From contig JACQFQ010000043.1 of assembly GCA_016199985.1 (NCBI GenBank), positions 124,001-188,000 on the forward strand: 64,000 nt of DNA, given 5' to 3'. Source of the DNA: Verrucomicrobiota bacterium. GTDB lineage: Bacteria > Verrucomicrobiota > Verrucomicrobiia > Limisphaerales > UBA11320. Position 1 is the first letter of the stretch. Each line of letters starts with the position of its first letter. Positions 1 through 9,311 of the stretch are shown in pieces. The translations under genes and the position numbers were made by a program. The notes under the pieces are model-generated. The model saw only the letters and a list, made by a program, of their open reading frames with translations. It ran no database searches and was not told where the DNA came from.

Positions 1-39
1 TCTGATGCTCCGACCCTCGGAGAGCTTCCTGACCGCGGG

Positions 40-1233
40 TCATGCGCCGGCTGGCGCCTCCCAGAATGCGATGATTCTTGCGTGAGCGGCGGAGAAAGGG
101 CGCCCCGCGCGCTGCTCGCGATCCGTCCACAGCGCTTTCTCCCACCCAAGCCCTGGCGAGCGGGACTCAATTCTCCGCCGGGCGTTCGGTGAGAGGCGCA
201 CATGGAACGCGGAGGTTTCGAATCGGTGCCTGGTGATTGAATGCTTCACGCGGGTCAGGGGCCGCACGCGCGCGTTCTCGACGCGGCTCCACTGGCGAAA
301 AACTTCTTCCGCGGAGGGCCTGGAACCGGGGGCAACCTCGACCGTGGGGAGCTCCCAGAGTCCCGCGTTGGCGCCCCCCCCTTGTCTCTGTCCGATCCAG
401 ACGCGCGCGCCGCTCTCCACGACGAACGCGTAGACGCTCCGATGTATGGCCGATACTCGCTTGGGGGGCCTGGGATACTGGAGCTGCGCGTCCAGCTGTC
501 GCGCGCGGCACAGGGTAGTCAGTGGACATTCGGCGCACTGGGGATCCTTCGGACCGCACAGGGTTGCGCCCAGTTCCATGATCGCCTGGTTGAGGGCCGA
601 GCAGTTGCCCGACAATTCTCGGCTGTGCTGGGGCGGCAGCGCCGACGCGGCGGACACCCACTTTTGCGCCTCTCGCCACAACAAAGCCTGGGCCTCTCGC
701 GACTTGAGATCGGCGCCGATCGCATGCACCCGGGCGAGGACTCTCGCCACGTTCCCGTCCAGGATGGGTCGCGGCTCGTTGAACCCGATGCTGCTGATCG
801 CGCCGGCGGTGTATCGACCGATGCCGGGGAGATCGAGGATCTGGTCCATGTCCCGCGGAAACAAGCCGCCGTGCCGGGCGGTGATCTCCTGGGCCGCGGC
901 GAGGAGGTTTCGCGCCCTGGAATAGTAGCCCAAGCCCTCCCAGCATTTCAGAACTTCATCGACATGGGCGCCAGCCAGCGTCGCCGCCGTTGGGAAGCGG
1001 GACATCCAGCGTTCATAGTAAGGGATCACGGTCTTGACCTGGGTTTGCTGCAGCATGATTTCGGAAACCCAAATCGCGTAGGGGTCCAAGGTTCGTCGCC
1101 AGGGAAGATCGCGGGCGACGTCGCGGAACCAGGGCAGGAGCGCTCGCGCGGCTTTCATTGCGACGTCCCGCGGAGGGCGCGACGATGCCGGAAGGTTGTT
1201 CGACGCGCGTTTCGCTTTTGCTCGCGGAGGCAT
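40..1233 (-). CDS. mutY: A/G-specific adenine glycosylase MutY
   Basis: Base-excision repair glycosylase that removes adenine mispaired with 8-oxoguanine. The 397-aa product has the HhH-GPD core at about residues 30-240, with the catalytic-Glu segment SEIMLQQTQV, the helix-hairpin-helix LPGIGRYTAG, and the catalytic-Asp segment LDGNVARVLAR. An iron-sulphur loop follows with spacing Cys-x6-Cys-x2-Cys-x5-Cys (CGPKDPQCAECPLTTLC). The C-terminal ~130 residues form the NUDIX-like domain that reads 8-oxoG in the family. The start is an ATG at 1233, 61 bp from the divergent rnhC start, so the two genes share a short promoter region. Length and motifs are normal for MutY; no defect is visible. Confidence 0.97.
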   Translation of the reverse strand: MPPRAKAKRASNNLPASSRPPRDVAMKAARALLPWFRDVARDLPWRRTLDPYAIWVSEIMLQQTQVKTVIPYYERWMSRFPTAATLAGAHVDEVLKCWEGLGYYSRARNLLAAAQEITARHGGLFPRDMDQILDLPGIGRYTAGAISSIGFNEPRPILDGNVARVLARVHAIGADLKSREAQALLWREAQKWVSAASALPPQHSRELSGNCSALNQAIMELGATLCGPKDPQCAECPLTTLCRARQLDAQLQYPRPPKRVSAIHRSVYAFVVESGARVWIGQRQGGGANAGLWELPTVEVAPGSRPSAEEVFRQWSRVENARVRPLTRVKHSITRHRFETSAFHVRLSPNARRRIESRSPGLGWEKALWTDREQRAGRPFSAAHARIIAFWEAPAGA

Positions 1234-1294
1234 GGTTGCGAAACGTACCCGAACTGCCTAGGGTGGCGCTAGTCAACATGCTGAAGCGAAAGCA

Positions 1295-2257
1295 ATGACC
1301 CCTCTCACCTGCCATACCTGCAAGCTGACCGTCGAACAGGGCGCTGAGCTGCGCGCATTGCTGAAGGAGCGGGGCTACCTGTTCAGCGAGCTGCCTTACG
1401 CCCGCTATGCCGCCGAAAAGGACAAGGTGAAGGCGGTGTTCTACGAAAGCGGGAAGCTCGTGGTGCAAGGCAAGGGGACCCAGGAGTTCATCGAATTCAT
1501 CCTTGAGCCGGAGATTCTGAAGACGGCGCAGCTGGGTTATGAGGAGGTGCTGAACCCCGAGGTTCTCCTGCCCCGGCTTGGCGTGGATGAGTCGGGGAAA
1601 GGGGACTTTTTCGGGCCGCTTTGCGTCGCGGGCGTGTATGTGAACGCGTCGATCGTGAGGCAGTGGAAGGACGCGGGCATTCGCGACTCGAAAGCCATTT
1701 CCAGCGACAAGCGAATTGCGGAGCTGGCGGAGGTCATCCGGAACACCGCCGGATGCGTTCACACCGTTGTCCCGATCGGGAACGAGGCCTATAACCGCCT
1801 CTTCCGGACCATGCATAGCGTGAACGCCGTCCTCGCCTGGGGACACGCCCGGGTGATTGAGAATCTCATGCTGCAGCGGCATCGAATGGATCCGCCGCCC
1901 TCGCGCGCCATCAGCGATCAGTTCGCCGCGACGAAGGAGGTCGTTGCGAAGGCCTTGATGGGCCTGGGGCGCGAGATTGAGCTGGTGCAGCGGCACAAGG
2001 CCGAAAGCGACCTGGCCGTCGCCGCGGCGTCGATCCTCGCGCGCGATGAGTTCGTGTCGCGTCTGGGTCGACTCGGGAAACAATACGGAGTCAAGCTTCC
2101 CAAGGGCGCGTCATCGGCCGTTGATCGAGTGGCCGCCGATTTTTTTCAGCAGCATGGCAAGGCGGAGTTGGAGAAGGTCGCCAAGACGCATTTCCGAACG
2201 GCGTTGCGCGCCATGGGACTCCCCGAACCGCCCAAGAAGGAATGGCGCAAGCGCTAG
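1295..2257 (+). CDS. rnhC: Ribonuclease HIII
   Basis: Cleaves the RNA strand of RNA:DNA hybrids in the cytoplasm. The 320-aa protein has the N-terminal TBP-like substrate-binding domain typical of RNase HIII (about residues 1-80), then the RNase H fold opening with [14 protein letters not shown], whose Asp98-Glu99 belong to the DEDD active site. The DESGKGD sequence separates HIII from HII, which has DEAGRG. The [16 protein letters not shown] block near residue 230 is the conserved C-terminal helix region. The ATG at 1295 is the only sensible start. The gene is convergent with lpxD and shares four bases of stop codon with it. Confidence 0.95.
   Translation: MTPLTCHTCKLTVEQGAELRALLKERGYLFSELPYARYAAEKDKVKAVFYESGKLVVQGKGTQEFIEFILEPEILKTAQLGYEEVLNPEVLLPRLGVDESGKGDFFGPLCVAGVYVNASIVRQWKDAGIRDSKAISSDKRIAELAEVIRNTAGCVHTVVPIGNEAYNRLFRTMHSVNAVLAWGHARVIENLMLQRHRMDPPPSRAISDQFAATKEVVAKALMGLGREIELVQRHKAESDLAVAAASILARDEFVSRLGRLGKQYGVKLPKGASSAVDRVAADFFQQHGKAELEKVAKTHFRTALRAMGLPEPPKKEWRKR
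2254..2257. other. CTAG shared by two convergent stop codons
   Basis: The four bases CTAG contain TAG on the plus strand, ending rnhC, and TAG on the minus strand, ending lpxD. The genes therefore abut tail to tail with a 4-bp overlap and no room for a terminator between them. Confidence 0.9.
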
Positions 2258-3273
2258 CGCTCGATCCCTGCCTGGCGCTCCAATTCACTCACTCGACGCA
2301 GGAGCTCCGGGAGTTGCTGCAAGGCGATGAGCTGGCGTTTGGTCTGACGATCGGGCCTGGCCGGCGAGCCGAGCCATTTCTCTCCATCCGGGATGTGATT
2401 CATCACCCCCGATTGAGCCGCCACGGTCACGTCGGTCCCCAGCTTGAGATGGCCGGCGACTCCCACCTGCCCGCCCAGTGTCACATAGTTCCCCAGTCGA
2501 GTGCTTCCCGCGATGCCGACCTGCGCCACCAACAAGCTATGCTCCCCGATCACCACGTTGTGGCCTACCTGCACCAAATTGTCGATCTTCGTCCCCTTCC
2601 CGATCACCGTCGGACCCAAAGCGCCTCGGTCCACCGTGACGTTCGCCCCGATCTCCACGTCATCGTGGACGACCACGCTCCCCACTTGCGGGATCTTCAA
2701 ATGGCGGTTCTCGTCGAAAACATATCCGAATCCATCCGATCCTATCACGGTTCCACTGTGAATGATCACACGACTGCCCAAGCGGACCTGCGGGTACAAT
2801 GTCACCCGAGGGAACAACTGGCAGTCGTTCCCCAACTCCACGTTTTCCCCCAAAACACAACCACATTGAATGCTGGATCTAGGGCCAATGCGTACTTGTG
2901 AACCAACATAAACCAGAGGGCCAATCGATGCCGTTGGATCGATTGTGGCGGACGGGTGGATGACTGCCGTGGGGTGAATCCCGGGTTGAAACGCGGGTTG
3001 CGGGAAGAACAGGGGGAGGACGCGCGCGAAAGCGACCCGCGGGTTGCCGACGCGAATGAGGACCTTGTTCGCGGCTGTGAACTCTGCGGCGGGCACGAGG
3101 ATGGCCGCGGCGGCTCCTTGCTCGGCTCGGGTGAAGTAGTATTCGTTCTCCGCGAATGTCAGATCGCCTGGCTTCGCTCCTTCGGCTGACGCAAAACCGG
3201 TCAACATGGTTGTCGGATCACCCAAGACCTCTCCTTGAAGATGGGTGGCAATTTCAGCAGCAGTATAGGCCAT
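2254..3273 (-). CDS. lpxD: UDP-3-O-acylglucosamine N-acyltransferase LpxD
   Basis: Third step of lipid A synthesis: transfers a 3-hydroxyacyl chain from acyl carrier protein to UDP-3-O-acylglucosamine. The N-terminal ~100 residues form the uridine-binding domain ([16 protein letters not shown]...[12 protein letters not shown]). The rest is a left-handed beta-helix of hexapeptide repeats, with the catalytic-His segment [19 protein letters not shown] short helical C-terminus ends in ELERQAG. I place the start at the ATG at 3273 (339 aa); an upstream TTG at 3303 would add ten residues with no family match. This gene implies a Gram-negative envelope with lipid A. No other lpx gene is adjacent. 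Confidence 0.95.
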   Translation of the reverse strand: MAYTAAEIATHLQGEVLGDPTTMLTGFASAEGAKPGDLTFAENEYYFTRAEQGAAAAILVPAAEFTAANKVLIRVGNPRVAFARVLPLFFPQPAFQPGIHPTAVIHPSATIDPTASIGPLVYVGSQVRIGPRSSIQCGCVLGENVELGNDCQLFPRVTLYPQVRLGSRVIIHSGTVIGSDGFGYVFDENRHLKIPQVGSVVVHDDVEIGANVTVDRGALGPTVIGKGTKIDNLVQVGHNVVIGEHSLLVAQVGIAGSTRLGNYVTLGGQVGVAGHLKLGTDVTVAAQSGVMNHIPDGEKWLGSPARPDRQTKRQLIALQQLPELLRRVSELERQAGIER

Positions 3274-3380
3274 TTCTATTGGGCTCGAGAAGATCCACGC
3301 CAAAACGGCGCAGCAATCTTGAGCCGGGTAATTGATTCAACTCAATCCGTAACGGTCCAGAACGGACCCCGATGATCTGA

Positions 3381-3752
3381 TTACTGACTCTGTAATCCTC
3401 GTGACGCTACGACCCCGTTAGACTCACCGAGAACCAGCACCTTAGGCACCCACGCCTTCGCCTGAGATCGCTCCAATTCGGTAAAGCTCATGATTGTAAG
3501 TCGGTCTCCAACCTTACCAAGGTGCGCTGTGGCCCCATTGAGTATGATACATTTCGATCCTGGCTCTCCGGGAATGAGGTAGGTTTCGAAGCGTTTCCCG
3601 TTGGCGAGATTGCTACAAAGGACGCGTTCGTAGGGGAGGAACCCGACTTGGTCCATGAGGTCGACCGCCACGGTGAGGCTACCTTCGTAGTCCACGCTGG
3701 CGGAAGTGACTTGGGCCCGATGTATTTTCGATTTCAGCAAATGAACGAGCAT
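3381..3752 (-). CDS. panD: Aspartate 1-decarboxylase proenzyme PanD
   Basis: Makes beta-alanine from aspartate for pantothenate and coenzyme A. It is a pyruvoyl enzyme that cleaves itself between Gly24 and Ser25. Starting at the ATG at 3752 (123 aa) puts the site in YEGSLTV exactly at Gly24-Ser25, which decides against the TTG nine bases upstream. The N-terminal LLKSKIHRAQVT and the INGATAHLG-like segment (ILNGATAHLGKVGD) are family signatures. Base composition is less GC-rich than the neighbours, which could reflect transfer or just a short gene. It is divergent from the Gfo/Idh/MocA gene, about 80 bp away. Confidence 0.95.
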   Translation of the reverse strand: MLVHLLKSKIHRAQVTSASVDYEGSLTVAVDLMDQVGFLPYERVLCSNLANGKRFETYLIPGEPGSKCIILNGATAHLGKVGDRLTIMSFTELERSQAKAWVPKVLVLGESNGVVASRGLQSQ

Positions 3753-3831
3753 AGGATTCAAGTCCGCGTTGACTTGAAAAACGGGCCTGACTATAAACCG
3801 CGCCGCACCACATTCAATCCCTACTTGATTT

Positions 3832-4995
3832 ATGCCAAAAACCTTGCGTGTCGGAATGATTGGTTACCGTTTCATGGGGAAGGCTCACTCCAATGCCTGG
3901 AGGCAGGCGCCGCACTTCTTTCCGCTGAAGGCCCGCGTGAAGTTGGACACCATTTGTGGCCGCGATTCCCGAGCGGTGGAGGCGGCGCGTGATCAGCTGG
4001 GATGGGAGAACGCCAGCACGGATTGGGAGGCGGTCGTCAACAATCCCGCCATCGACATCATCGACATCAACACGCCCAACGATTCCCACGCCGAGATCGC
4101 CATCGCGGCGGCGCTGGCAGGCAAGGCGGTGCTGTGCGAGAAGCCCCTCGGCCTGACGGTGAAGCAGTGCGAGGAGATGGTCGCCGCCGTCAAGAAGGCG
4201 CGCGTCGTGAACATGGTGTGCCACAATTACCGCCGCATCCCGGCGATCGCTCATGCCCGCAAGATGATCGAAACCGGCATGCTCGGCGACATCTACCATT
4301 ATTACGCGCGCTACGCGCAGGACTGGATCGTCGACCCCAGTTTCCCTCTGGTTTGGCGGCTGCAGAAGGGCGTTTCAGGGAGCGGAACCCACGGAGACAT
4401 CAACGCGCATATCATTGATCTGGCGCGCTATTTGGTCGGCGAGTTCAGCGAGGTTTGCGGCCTGATGCACACCTTCATCAAGGAGCGGCCGCTCGAGGAT
4501 GGCGGCGGGAAGGCGGATGGCCTGGGCGGAAAGGGGGGCCGGAAGATGGGGAAGGTGACGGTCGATGACGCGGCGATGTTCATCGGGCGCTTTAAGAACG
4601 GCGCTCTGGCGAATCTCGAAGCCACTCGCTTCGCCCTCGGGCGCAAGAACCACATCACCGTGGAGATCAACGGCAGCAAGGGCTCGCTGGCGTTCGACTT
4701 CGAGGACATGAACCGCCTCAAGTATTTCAACAACGAGGACGCGGCGGGCCTCCAGGGCTTCCGGGATATTCTGGTAACCGAGCCGGGAGGCAAGCACCCC
4801 TTCGTCGGCAACTGGTGGCCCCCGGGCCACATCATCGGATACGAGCACACTTTCGTCCACACGGTCGCGGACTTCATCAACGCTGTGGTCGATGGAAAAC
4901 TGGTGCAACCGACCTTCGAAGACGGCCTCCGGAATGAGCAGGTGCTCGAGGCTGTGGAGCAATCCGCAAAAAGCCGTCAGTGGGTGAAGCTCTGA
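3832..4995 (+). CDS. Gfo/Idh/MocA family oxidoreductase
   Basis: NAD(P)-dependent oxidoreductase of sugars or inositol-like substrates; the substrate is not readable from sequence. The 387-aa protein opens with a Rossmann fold (VGMIGYRFMGKAHSNAW) and has the family's CEKPLG motif, whose Lys is catalytic. The active-site helix GTHGDINAHIIDLARYL carries the Asp/His pair. There is no signal peptide, so it is predicted to be cytoplasmic. It is a clear paralogue of the gene at 25932-27074, with the same motif layout and C-terminal pattern (VGNWWPPGHIIGYEHTFVH here). It stands alone, with no transporter or kinase next to it. Confidence 0.9.
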   Translation: MPKTLRVGMIGYRFMGKAHSNAWRQAPHFFPLKARVKLDTICGRDSRAVEAARDQLGWENASTDWEAVVNNPAIDIIDINTPNDSHAEIAIAAALAGKAVLCEKPLGLTVKQCEEMVAAVKKARVVNMVCHNYRRIPAIAHARKMIETGMLGDIYHYYARYAQDWIVDPSFPLVWRLQKGVSGSGTHGDINAHIIDLARYLVGEFSEVCGLMHTFIKERPLEDGGGKADGLGGKGGRKMGKVTVDDAAMFIGRFKNGALANLEATRFALGRKNHITVEINGSKGSLAFDFEDMNRLKYFNNEDAAGLQGFRDILVTEPGGKHPFVGNWWPPGHIIGYEHTFVHTVADFINAVVDGKLVQPTFEDGLRNEQVLEAVEQSAKSRQWVKL

Positions 4996-5090
4996 CGACG
5001 CGCAAGGGCCGGCGTCCTTGACCGGACTCCGCGCCCTCCCTACGGTGGACGTGGTCGTGAGCGCGGAGTTCGTGGTCAACGGTCGTCTGC

Positions 5091-5468
5091 ATGAACGCAA
5101 CCTATTCATCCGAGCTGTTCATAGGCATCTTCCTGGTGCTGGCCCTGCTCTTCGCTCTTGCGCCTCTGGTCGTCGCTCGGATCTGGGCGGGCTGCTTCTC
5201 GCCCCAGAAGCCGGGCCCCGACAAGAACGCCACCTACGAGTGCGGGCTTGAGTCCAGGCAGGACGCCTCCGTGCAGTTCCGCTCCGAGTATTACCTCTAT
5301 GCGATCCTGTTTCTCGTTTTTGATGTCGAGGTTGTCTTTCTCCTGCCCTTCGCTGTCGCGTTCGGACAGCTGAGCGTAGGCGCGTCGCTGGCGATGTTGG
5401 TGTTCGTTCTCCTTCTCGTGGAGGGATTGGCGTGGGCCTGGATGAAAGGAGTCCTTCGCTGGACGTGA
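5091..5468 (+). CDS. nuoA: NADH-quinone oxidoreductase subunit A
   Basis: Small membrane subunit of respiratory complex I. The 125-aa protein has three predicted membrane helices (about residues 8-30, 65-85 and 95-118). The conserved loop between helices 1 and 2 reads [11 protein letters not shown], the NuoA signature with its quinone-site Cys. The following [18 protein letters not shown] is also typical. Its stop codon overlaps the nuoB start (TGATG). No other nuo gene follows nuoB here. Confidence 0.95.
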   Translation: MNATYSSELFIGIFLVLALLFALAPLVVARIWAGCFSPQKPGPDKNATYECGLESRQDASVQFRSEYYLYAILFLVFDVEVVFLLPFAVAFGQLSVGASLAMLVFVLLLVEGLAWAWMKGVLRWT

Positions 5469-6091
5469 TGCCGATGATCGAAGCCGCGCTACAGGACGAA
5501 CTCAGAAAGCAGGGCGTGTTCATCACCACTCTGGAGGATTTGTACAATTGGGGGCGGAAGAATTCGGTGTGGCCTTTGCAGTTCGGCCTCGCCTGCTGCG
5601 CGATTGAGATGATGGCCGCGAGCATGGCGCGCCACGATCTGGCGAGATTTGGCGCGGAGGTTTTCAGGCCCTCTCCGCGACAGGCGGACCTCATGATCGT
5701 GGCCGGCACGGTGACCAAGAAAATGGCGCCGCAGGTGGTCCGGCTCTACAATCAAATGCCCGAGCCCAAATACGTGATTGCCATGGGAGCTTGCGCGATC
5801 TCCGGAGGCCCGTTCAAACAGGGCTACAATGTTCTCAAAGGCATCGACCGTTATATCCCCGTCGATGTCCACATCCCGGGTTGTCCGCCACGACCCGAGG
5901 CCTTGCTTCACGCCTTCATGACGCTCCAGGAGAAAATCGACGCCCAGGCGCTGTCGGGACCGAATCGTCCGAGGCACATGCGGGCGGATGAGCCGAGCGA
6001 GTTCCCAGTTCCAAAGTTCGGGGATCACGACCTCGAGCCGCCTCACAACAAGTCGGTTTGGTCGCCGCCCGGCGCGGCTGGCCAGTCCTGA
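5468..6091 (+). CDS. nuoB: NADH-quinone oxidoreductase subunit B
   Basis: Peripheral-arm subunit that holds the N2 [4Fe-4S] cluster and passes electrons to quinone. I start it at the ATG at 5468, which overlaps the nuoA stop by one base (207 aa). A GTG at 5432 would extend it into nuoA. The four cluster ligands are present: the tandem Cys43-Cys44 in [11 protein letters not shown], Cys109 in MGACAISGG and Cys139 in IPGCPPRPE. The C-terminal ~40 residues after the NuoB fold are a polar extension. The pair nuoA-nuoB is probably translationally coupled. Confidence 0.96.
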   Translation: MPMIEAALQDELRKQGVFITTLEDLYNWGRKNSVWPLQFGLACCAIEMMAASMARHDLARFGAEVFRPSPRQADLMIVAGTVTKKMAPQVVRLYNQMPEPKYVIAMGACAISGGPFKQGYNVLKGIDRYIPVDVHIPGCPPRPEALLHAFMTLQEKIDAQALSGPNRPRHMRADEPSEFPVPKFGDHDLEPPHNKSVWSPPGAAGQS

Positions 6092-6140
6092 GCTTGTCGA
6101 ACGTTCCCCAGCTCTCCTGTCTCTTTGCGGCCCAACCAGG

Positions 6141-7115
6141 TCAGGCGACCGGCTCGGCATCAGGCGTTCGAGCGCTCGCTAGTCGCAGGATGGTGGGAGT
6201 CTGGCTCCACCGCCGCTTGAAGGTGGCGTTGAAGAGGCCGATGTGGCGATAGCCGCATTCCGCGGCCACTTCGGCGACCTTCAGCTCGGTTTCACGCAGT
6301 AGCTTCGCCGCGCGCTGCATTCGCAGCTCCGTTTGTCGGGCGCTGAGGGAGATCTGGAATGACTCCTGGAAAAGTCGGTTCAAGTGACGAGTGCTGCACC
6401 GGCATTGGGCGGCGAGGGCCTCGACGCTCGCGTGGATCAGGTCGTTCTCTGTCATCTGTCCCACGAGTTCCCTGAACCGTTCCCGCGCTCGCGGCGCCCT
6501 CGTTTGCATCGGCTTCAGATCGGCGCGCTCTATTCCCACGACGGACGCGATCCACTGGAGAATCCCCGAGCGCACAGCCAGGGAGTTCTTGGAGGCTGCC
6601 TGCTGCGTCAGCGACAGAAGCTCCCGGGCTTCCAGCGTCGACGCGCTGAGAAAGCGTTCCGCCATGCGTCGCTGTGTTTCCTCCGACTCGAGGTATTGCC
6701 GCTCCACCGGCGTTAGCAGATCGCTCAGCCTTTCGGGTTGGAACAAGAAACAGCTGAGAGAAAGCTCCGTGAGCTGGCTGGCTCGCACCGCTCCGCGCCC
6801 CAAAGGCGAGAGTAACACGACATCGCCAGTCTCCAGAGCCCGCGGCTGAGCGGATAGCCAATAGCCCTGCCCAGCGCGGATGCTCACAAAGCGCCACCCC
6901 GGCTCGGGAAATGACCATTCTTCTCCCGGGGCGAGTTGAACCACCCTCAGGAGTAAATGAGTATCCAGAGCCATCGGGGCCAGAGCATCTGGAACCAGGG
7001 TGACAATCGCGTGTCGTTGAGGAAACGTCTGTGCAAACAGAGAGAGGCGGCTCGGGCCGGCATTCGAGGGGCCGGGCTGCGTTCGCAGGGTCCGTGGTGG
7101 ATCCGCGAACCACAT
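6141..7115 (-). CDS. AraC family transcriptional regulator
   Basis: DNA-binding regulator with a C-terminal AraC-type double helix-turn-helix over the last ~100 residues. The second HTH reads KVAEVAAECGYRHIGLFNATF, the family signature. The N-terminal part is a cupin-like sensor (residues around GYWLSAQPRALETGDVVLLSP) followed by a helical linker. I choose the ATG at 7115 (324 aa). An ATG at 7232 would add 39 low-complexity, basic residues without family resemblance and cannot be excluded. The neighbouring secreted beta-propeller gene is divergent and could be a target, but no operator was identified. Ligand unknown. Confidence 0.88.
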   Translation of the reverse strand: MWFADPPRTLRTQPGPSNAGPSRLSLFAQTFPQRHAIVTLVPDALAPMALDTHLLLRVVQLAPGEEWSFPEPGWRFVSIRAGQGYWLSAQPRALETGDVVLLSPLGRGAVRASQLTELSLSCFLFQPERLSDLLTPVERQYLESEETQRRMAERFLSASTLEARELLSLTQQAASKNSLAVRSGILQWIASVVGIERADLKPMQTRAPRARERFRELVGQMTENDLIHASVEALAAQCRCSTRHLNRLFQESFQISLSARQTELRMQRAAKLLRETELKVAEVAAECGYRHIGLFNATFKRRWSQTPTILRLASARTPDAEPVA

Positions 7116-7355
7116 GGACGCGTTCTTTTCCCGGGCGCATCCGGGCCCGCGCTGGCCCCTCGATAGCGTCCCTTCCAAGCGTCCATCATAATAGTCATGG
7201 AGAACTCCTTCTGCGGCCCACGGGGCAAGCATTGGGCTAGGCTCTGCGCACGGCTCTGAGGATCCAAAAAACGATCGACCCGTTCCTCAGACTGCGGTAA
7301 GAGCCTAGTGCCCATTTTCAATTGAAATCAGGTGGTCCTTCTCTAATGTGCGGCA

Positions 7356-8945
7356 ATGAGATCCCTCCCATTCCTGCGTTCGGGGGCCATCATGGCTTTG
7401 TTGCCGTGCGTCCTGGGGGCTGCGGAGCCGGGAACGATGCTGTGGCGTTACTCCGCGGGCGAGGATATTTCGCTCCGGGCTCCGGCCGTTGGAGTGGATG
7501 GTACCCTGTACCTGGAAACGAGCAGCGGCCAGATCCACGTATTGCTTCCAAACGGGGAGAGGAAGTTCGCTAAGGCTGCATCTCTCTCGTACTGGGCGCC
7601 TACAATCGGTGTTGATGGGACGCTCTATCTGCCCGGTTATCCAAAAGAGAGGATGAATGCGTATGACGCCTCTCTGAAAGAGCTCTGGAGTTTTCAGACC
7701 AGCGGGTGCTCGGATTGCCACGTCACTGGACCTGCGTTGCAAGCTGATGGGAGGGTGGTCATCGGTGGCGGGTTCACAGTGTTTTCAATCAGGCCGAATA
7801 CCACGGTCGCCTGGTTGGTCGACCTCACGTCGCCGGATGGACCTATCGTCACCTTTCCGCCAGTCATCGCATCCAATGGGACTATCTATGTTGCGACCTT
7901 TCGAGCGCTGCATGCGATCAGCCCTGCAGGGAGCCTGAGATGGGCCCGCCTTGACATCGGACAGCCCGTCACTTCCTTGGCAATCGATCTCAACCAGTCT
8001 GTCTATTTCGGTGCGGGTGGTACGGAATACTCATTCTTCTGCATTGGCTCGGATGGGAAAAACCGCTGGAGAACAGGCTTTGGCGGTCGCACTTTCACTG
8101 GTTCACCGGTGATCGGCATCGACGGAACCGTCTATATTCCTGTAACGGACTCTGGTATGCACGCCATCGATGCCACTGGAAAGGTGAAGTGGGTCTATCC
8201 ATTACCATCTCGCGCTACGCAATTCACCAGCGCAGTGCTCGGAGACGACGGACTGATTTATTTCGGGGATAGCGTCCGAATGCTCTATGGAATGAAGTCT
8301 GATGGCACCCTTGCGTGGTCGAGACGTGGGAGCGGTGGTACCGGCCGGCCCGTGCTCGCGCCGGACGGGACGCTCTACTCTGCTGCGGGAGGCAATCTGT
8401 TCGCCATCGCGACGTCGAGCAAGGGTATGGCCAAAAGTCCATGGCCCAGCGAAGATCATGATCTAAGAAACTCGCGCTCAGCTGAGTTGCCGATCGCACA
8501 GAGGGCTTTTGGTGAAAGCAAGTCAGAGGACGGTCGAGTTACCGCGGTTACCATTTACGAGCCGGGCAATGGTTACGATCCTAAGTTCCCTCCGGCGGTG
8601 GTCTTTAGGGGCCTCGGCAGAGGAGCCTCGGCCCACGCTATTGTGGAGGGGGGGCAAGTTGTGGCCATCGAGATTGAAGATCCTGGCTCTGGTTACACCT
8701 TACCACCGCTCGTTACCATTGGCTCTCCTCCATTCGTTCCGGGACTCAGCATCCGGACCGAAACGGTGCGTGTGGAAATGCATTTGACCCTCGGCGAGAA
8801 GTATCAGCTGGAGACATCCATGGATCTGGTGAATTGGGCACCAGTGGGGGGCCCGTTCGCTCCCGAGCAAGAGACTTTCGTTCGGATATTCAATGTTCGA
8901 GAGATCGGACAGTACTTTCGCGCGCTGCAGACCGCCAGCCACTGA
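7356..8945 (+). CDS. Secreted PQQ-like beta-propeller protein
   Basis: Unassigned exported protein of 529 aa. A signal peptide spans about residues 1-22 (cleavage near CVLGAAEPG). Residues ~25-370 carry repeated blades with the pattern G.DGTLY(L/I) (VGVDGTLYLET, IGVDGTLYLPG, IGIDGTVYIPV, APDGTLYSAAG), as in PQQ-like outer-membrane scaffolds such as BamB. Residues ~395-455 hold two GNGYDPK/GSGYTLP beta-repeats. The last ~70 residues match a tail I associate with Verrucomicrobia (KYQLETSMDLVNWAPV...YFRALQ). No PQQ-dehydrogenase active-site residues are evident, so an enzymatic role is unlikely. Base composition is a little less GC-rich than flanking genes. Confidence 0.75.
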   Translation: MRSLPFLRSGAIMALLPCVLGAAEPGTMLWRYSAGEDISLRAPAVGVDGTLYLETSSGQIHVLLPNGERKFAKAASLSYWAPTIGVDGTLYLPGYPKERMNAYDASLKELWSFQTSGCSDCHVTGPALQADGRVVIGGGFTVFSIRPNTTVAWLVDLTSPDGPIVTFPPVIASNGTIYVATFRALHAISPAGSLRWARLDIGQPVTSLAIDLNQSVYFGAGGTEYSFFCIGSDGKNRWRTGFGGRTFTGSPVIGIDGTVYIPVTDSGMHAIDATGKVKWVYPLPSRATQFTSAVLGDDGLIYFGDSVRMLYGMKSDGTLAWSRRGSGGTGRPVLAPDGTLYSAAGGNLFAIATSSKGMAKSPWPSEDHDLRNSRSAELPIAQRAFGESKSEDGRVTAVTIYEPGNGYDPKFPPAVVFRGLGRGASAHAIVEGGQVVAIEIEDPGSGYTLPPLVTIGSPPFVPGLSIRTETVRVEMHLTLGEKYQLETSMDLVNWAPVGGPFAPEQETFVRIFNVREIGQYFRALQTASH

Positions 8946-9311
8946 CTGGACGAAAGATTCCAGATCCCCTGGTGCTTTCTGCTCCGACGTGAACTGATGA
9001 TGCTCTCCGTGCTCCTTCCTTCCCTGACGACCCAACCCCAGTAAACCGTGCTTGTGGTAAGCGAAAGACCCGTTCATCGGCGGGTTGAGTTTTTTGGCCC
9101 CACACGCTTTAAGAGAACGGTCAGTTGTGGACTGAGCCAGGCATTGATACTCTTATGGCTCATGCCGTCGCCCGAGGAAACCACGACTGGAATCAAATCT
9201 GGGACAAAAACTGAGAACACTTCCCGGATGCGCCCACCTTTCCCTTCCGACGAAAACAGATTTTGACGGATGTTCTTCTCCGGTGTTACGTCTTCGTGGC
9301 GGTGTTCCTTC
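8946..9311. other. 366-bp intergenic stretch without a supported gene
   Basis: Short open frames exist on both strands but none shows a family motif or a plausible ribosome site. Composition is less GC-rich than the surrounding genes. It may include the promoter of the ABC module at 9312. It could also hold mobile-element debris, but I see no inverted repeats or transposase motif that prove it. Confidence 0.5.

Noticed and set aside
241-1272. A 343-codon plus-strand frame.
   Set aside because: Antisense to mutY, which is unambiguous.
6087-6101. CCTGAGCTTGTCGAA at the nuoB stop resembles a repetitive extragenic motif found in many bacteria.
   Set aside because: Only one copy without a clear paired arm was noticed in the window, so a repeat family cannot be claimed.
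9120-9270. Intergenic segment suspected to be debris of a transposable element.
   Set aside because: No transposase motif, terminal inverted repeats or target duplication could be shown.
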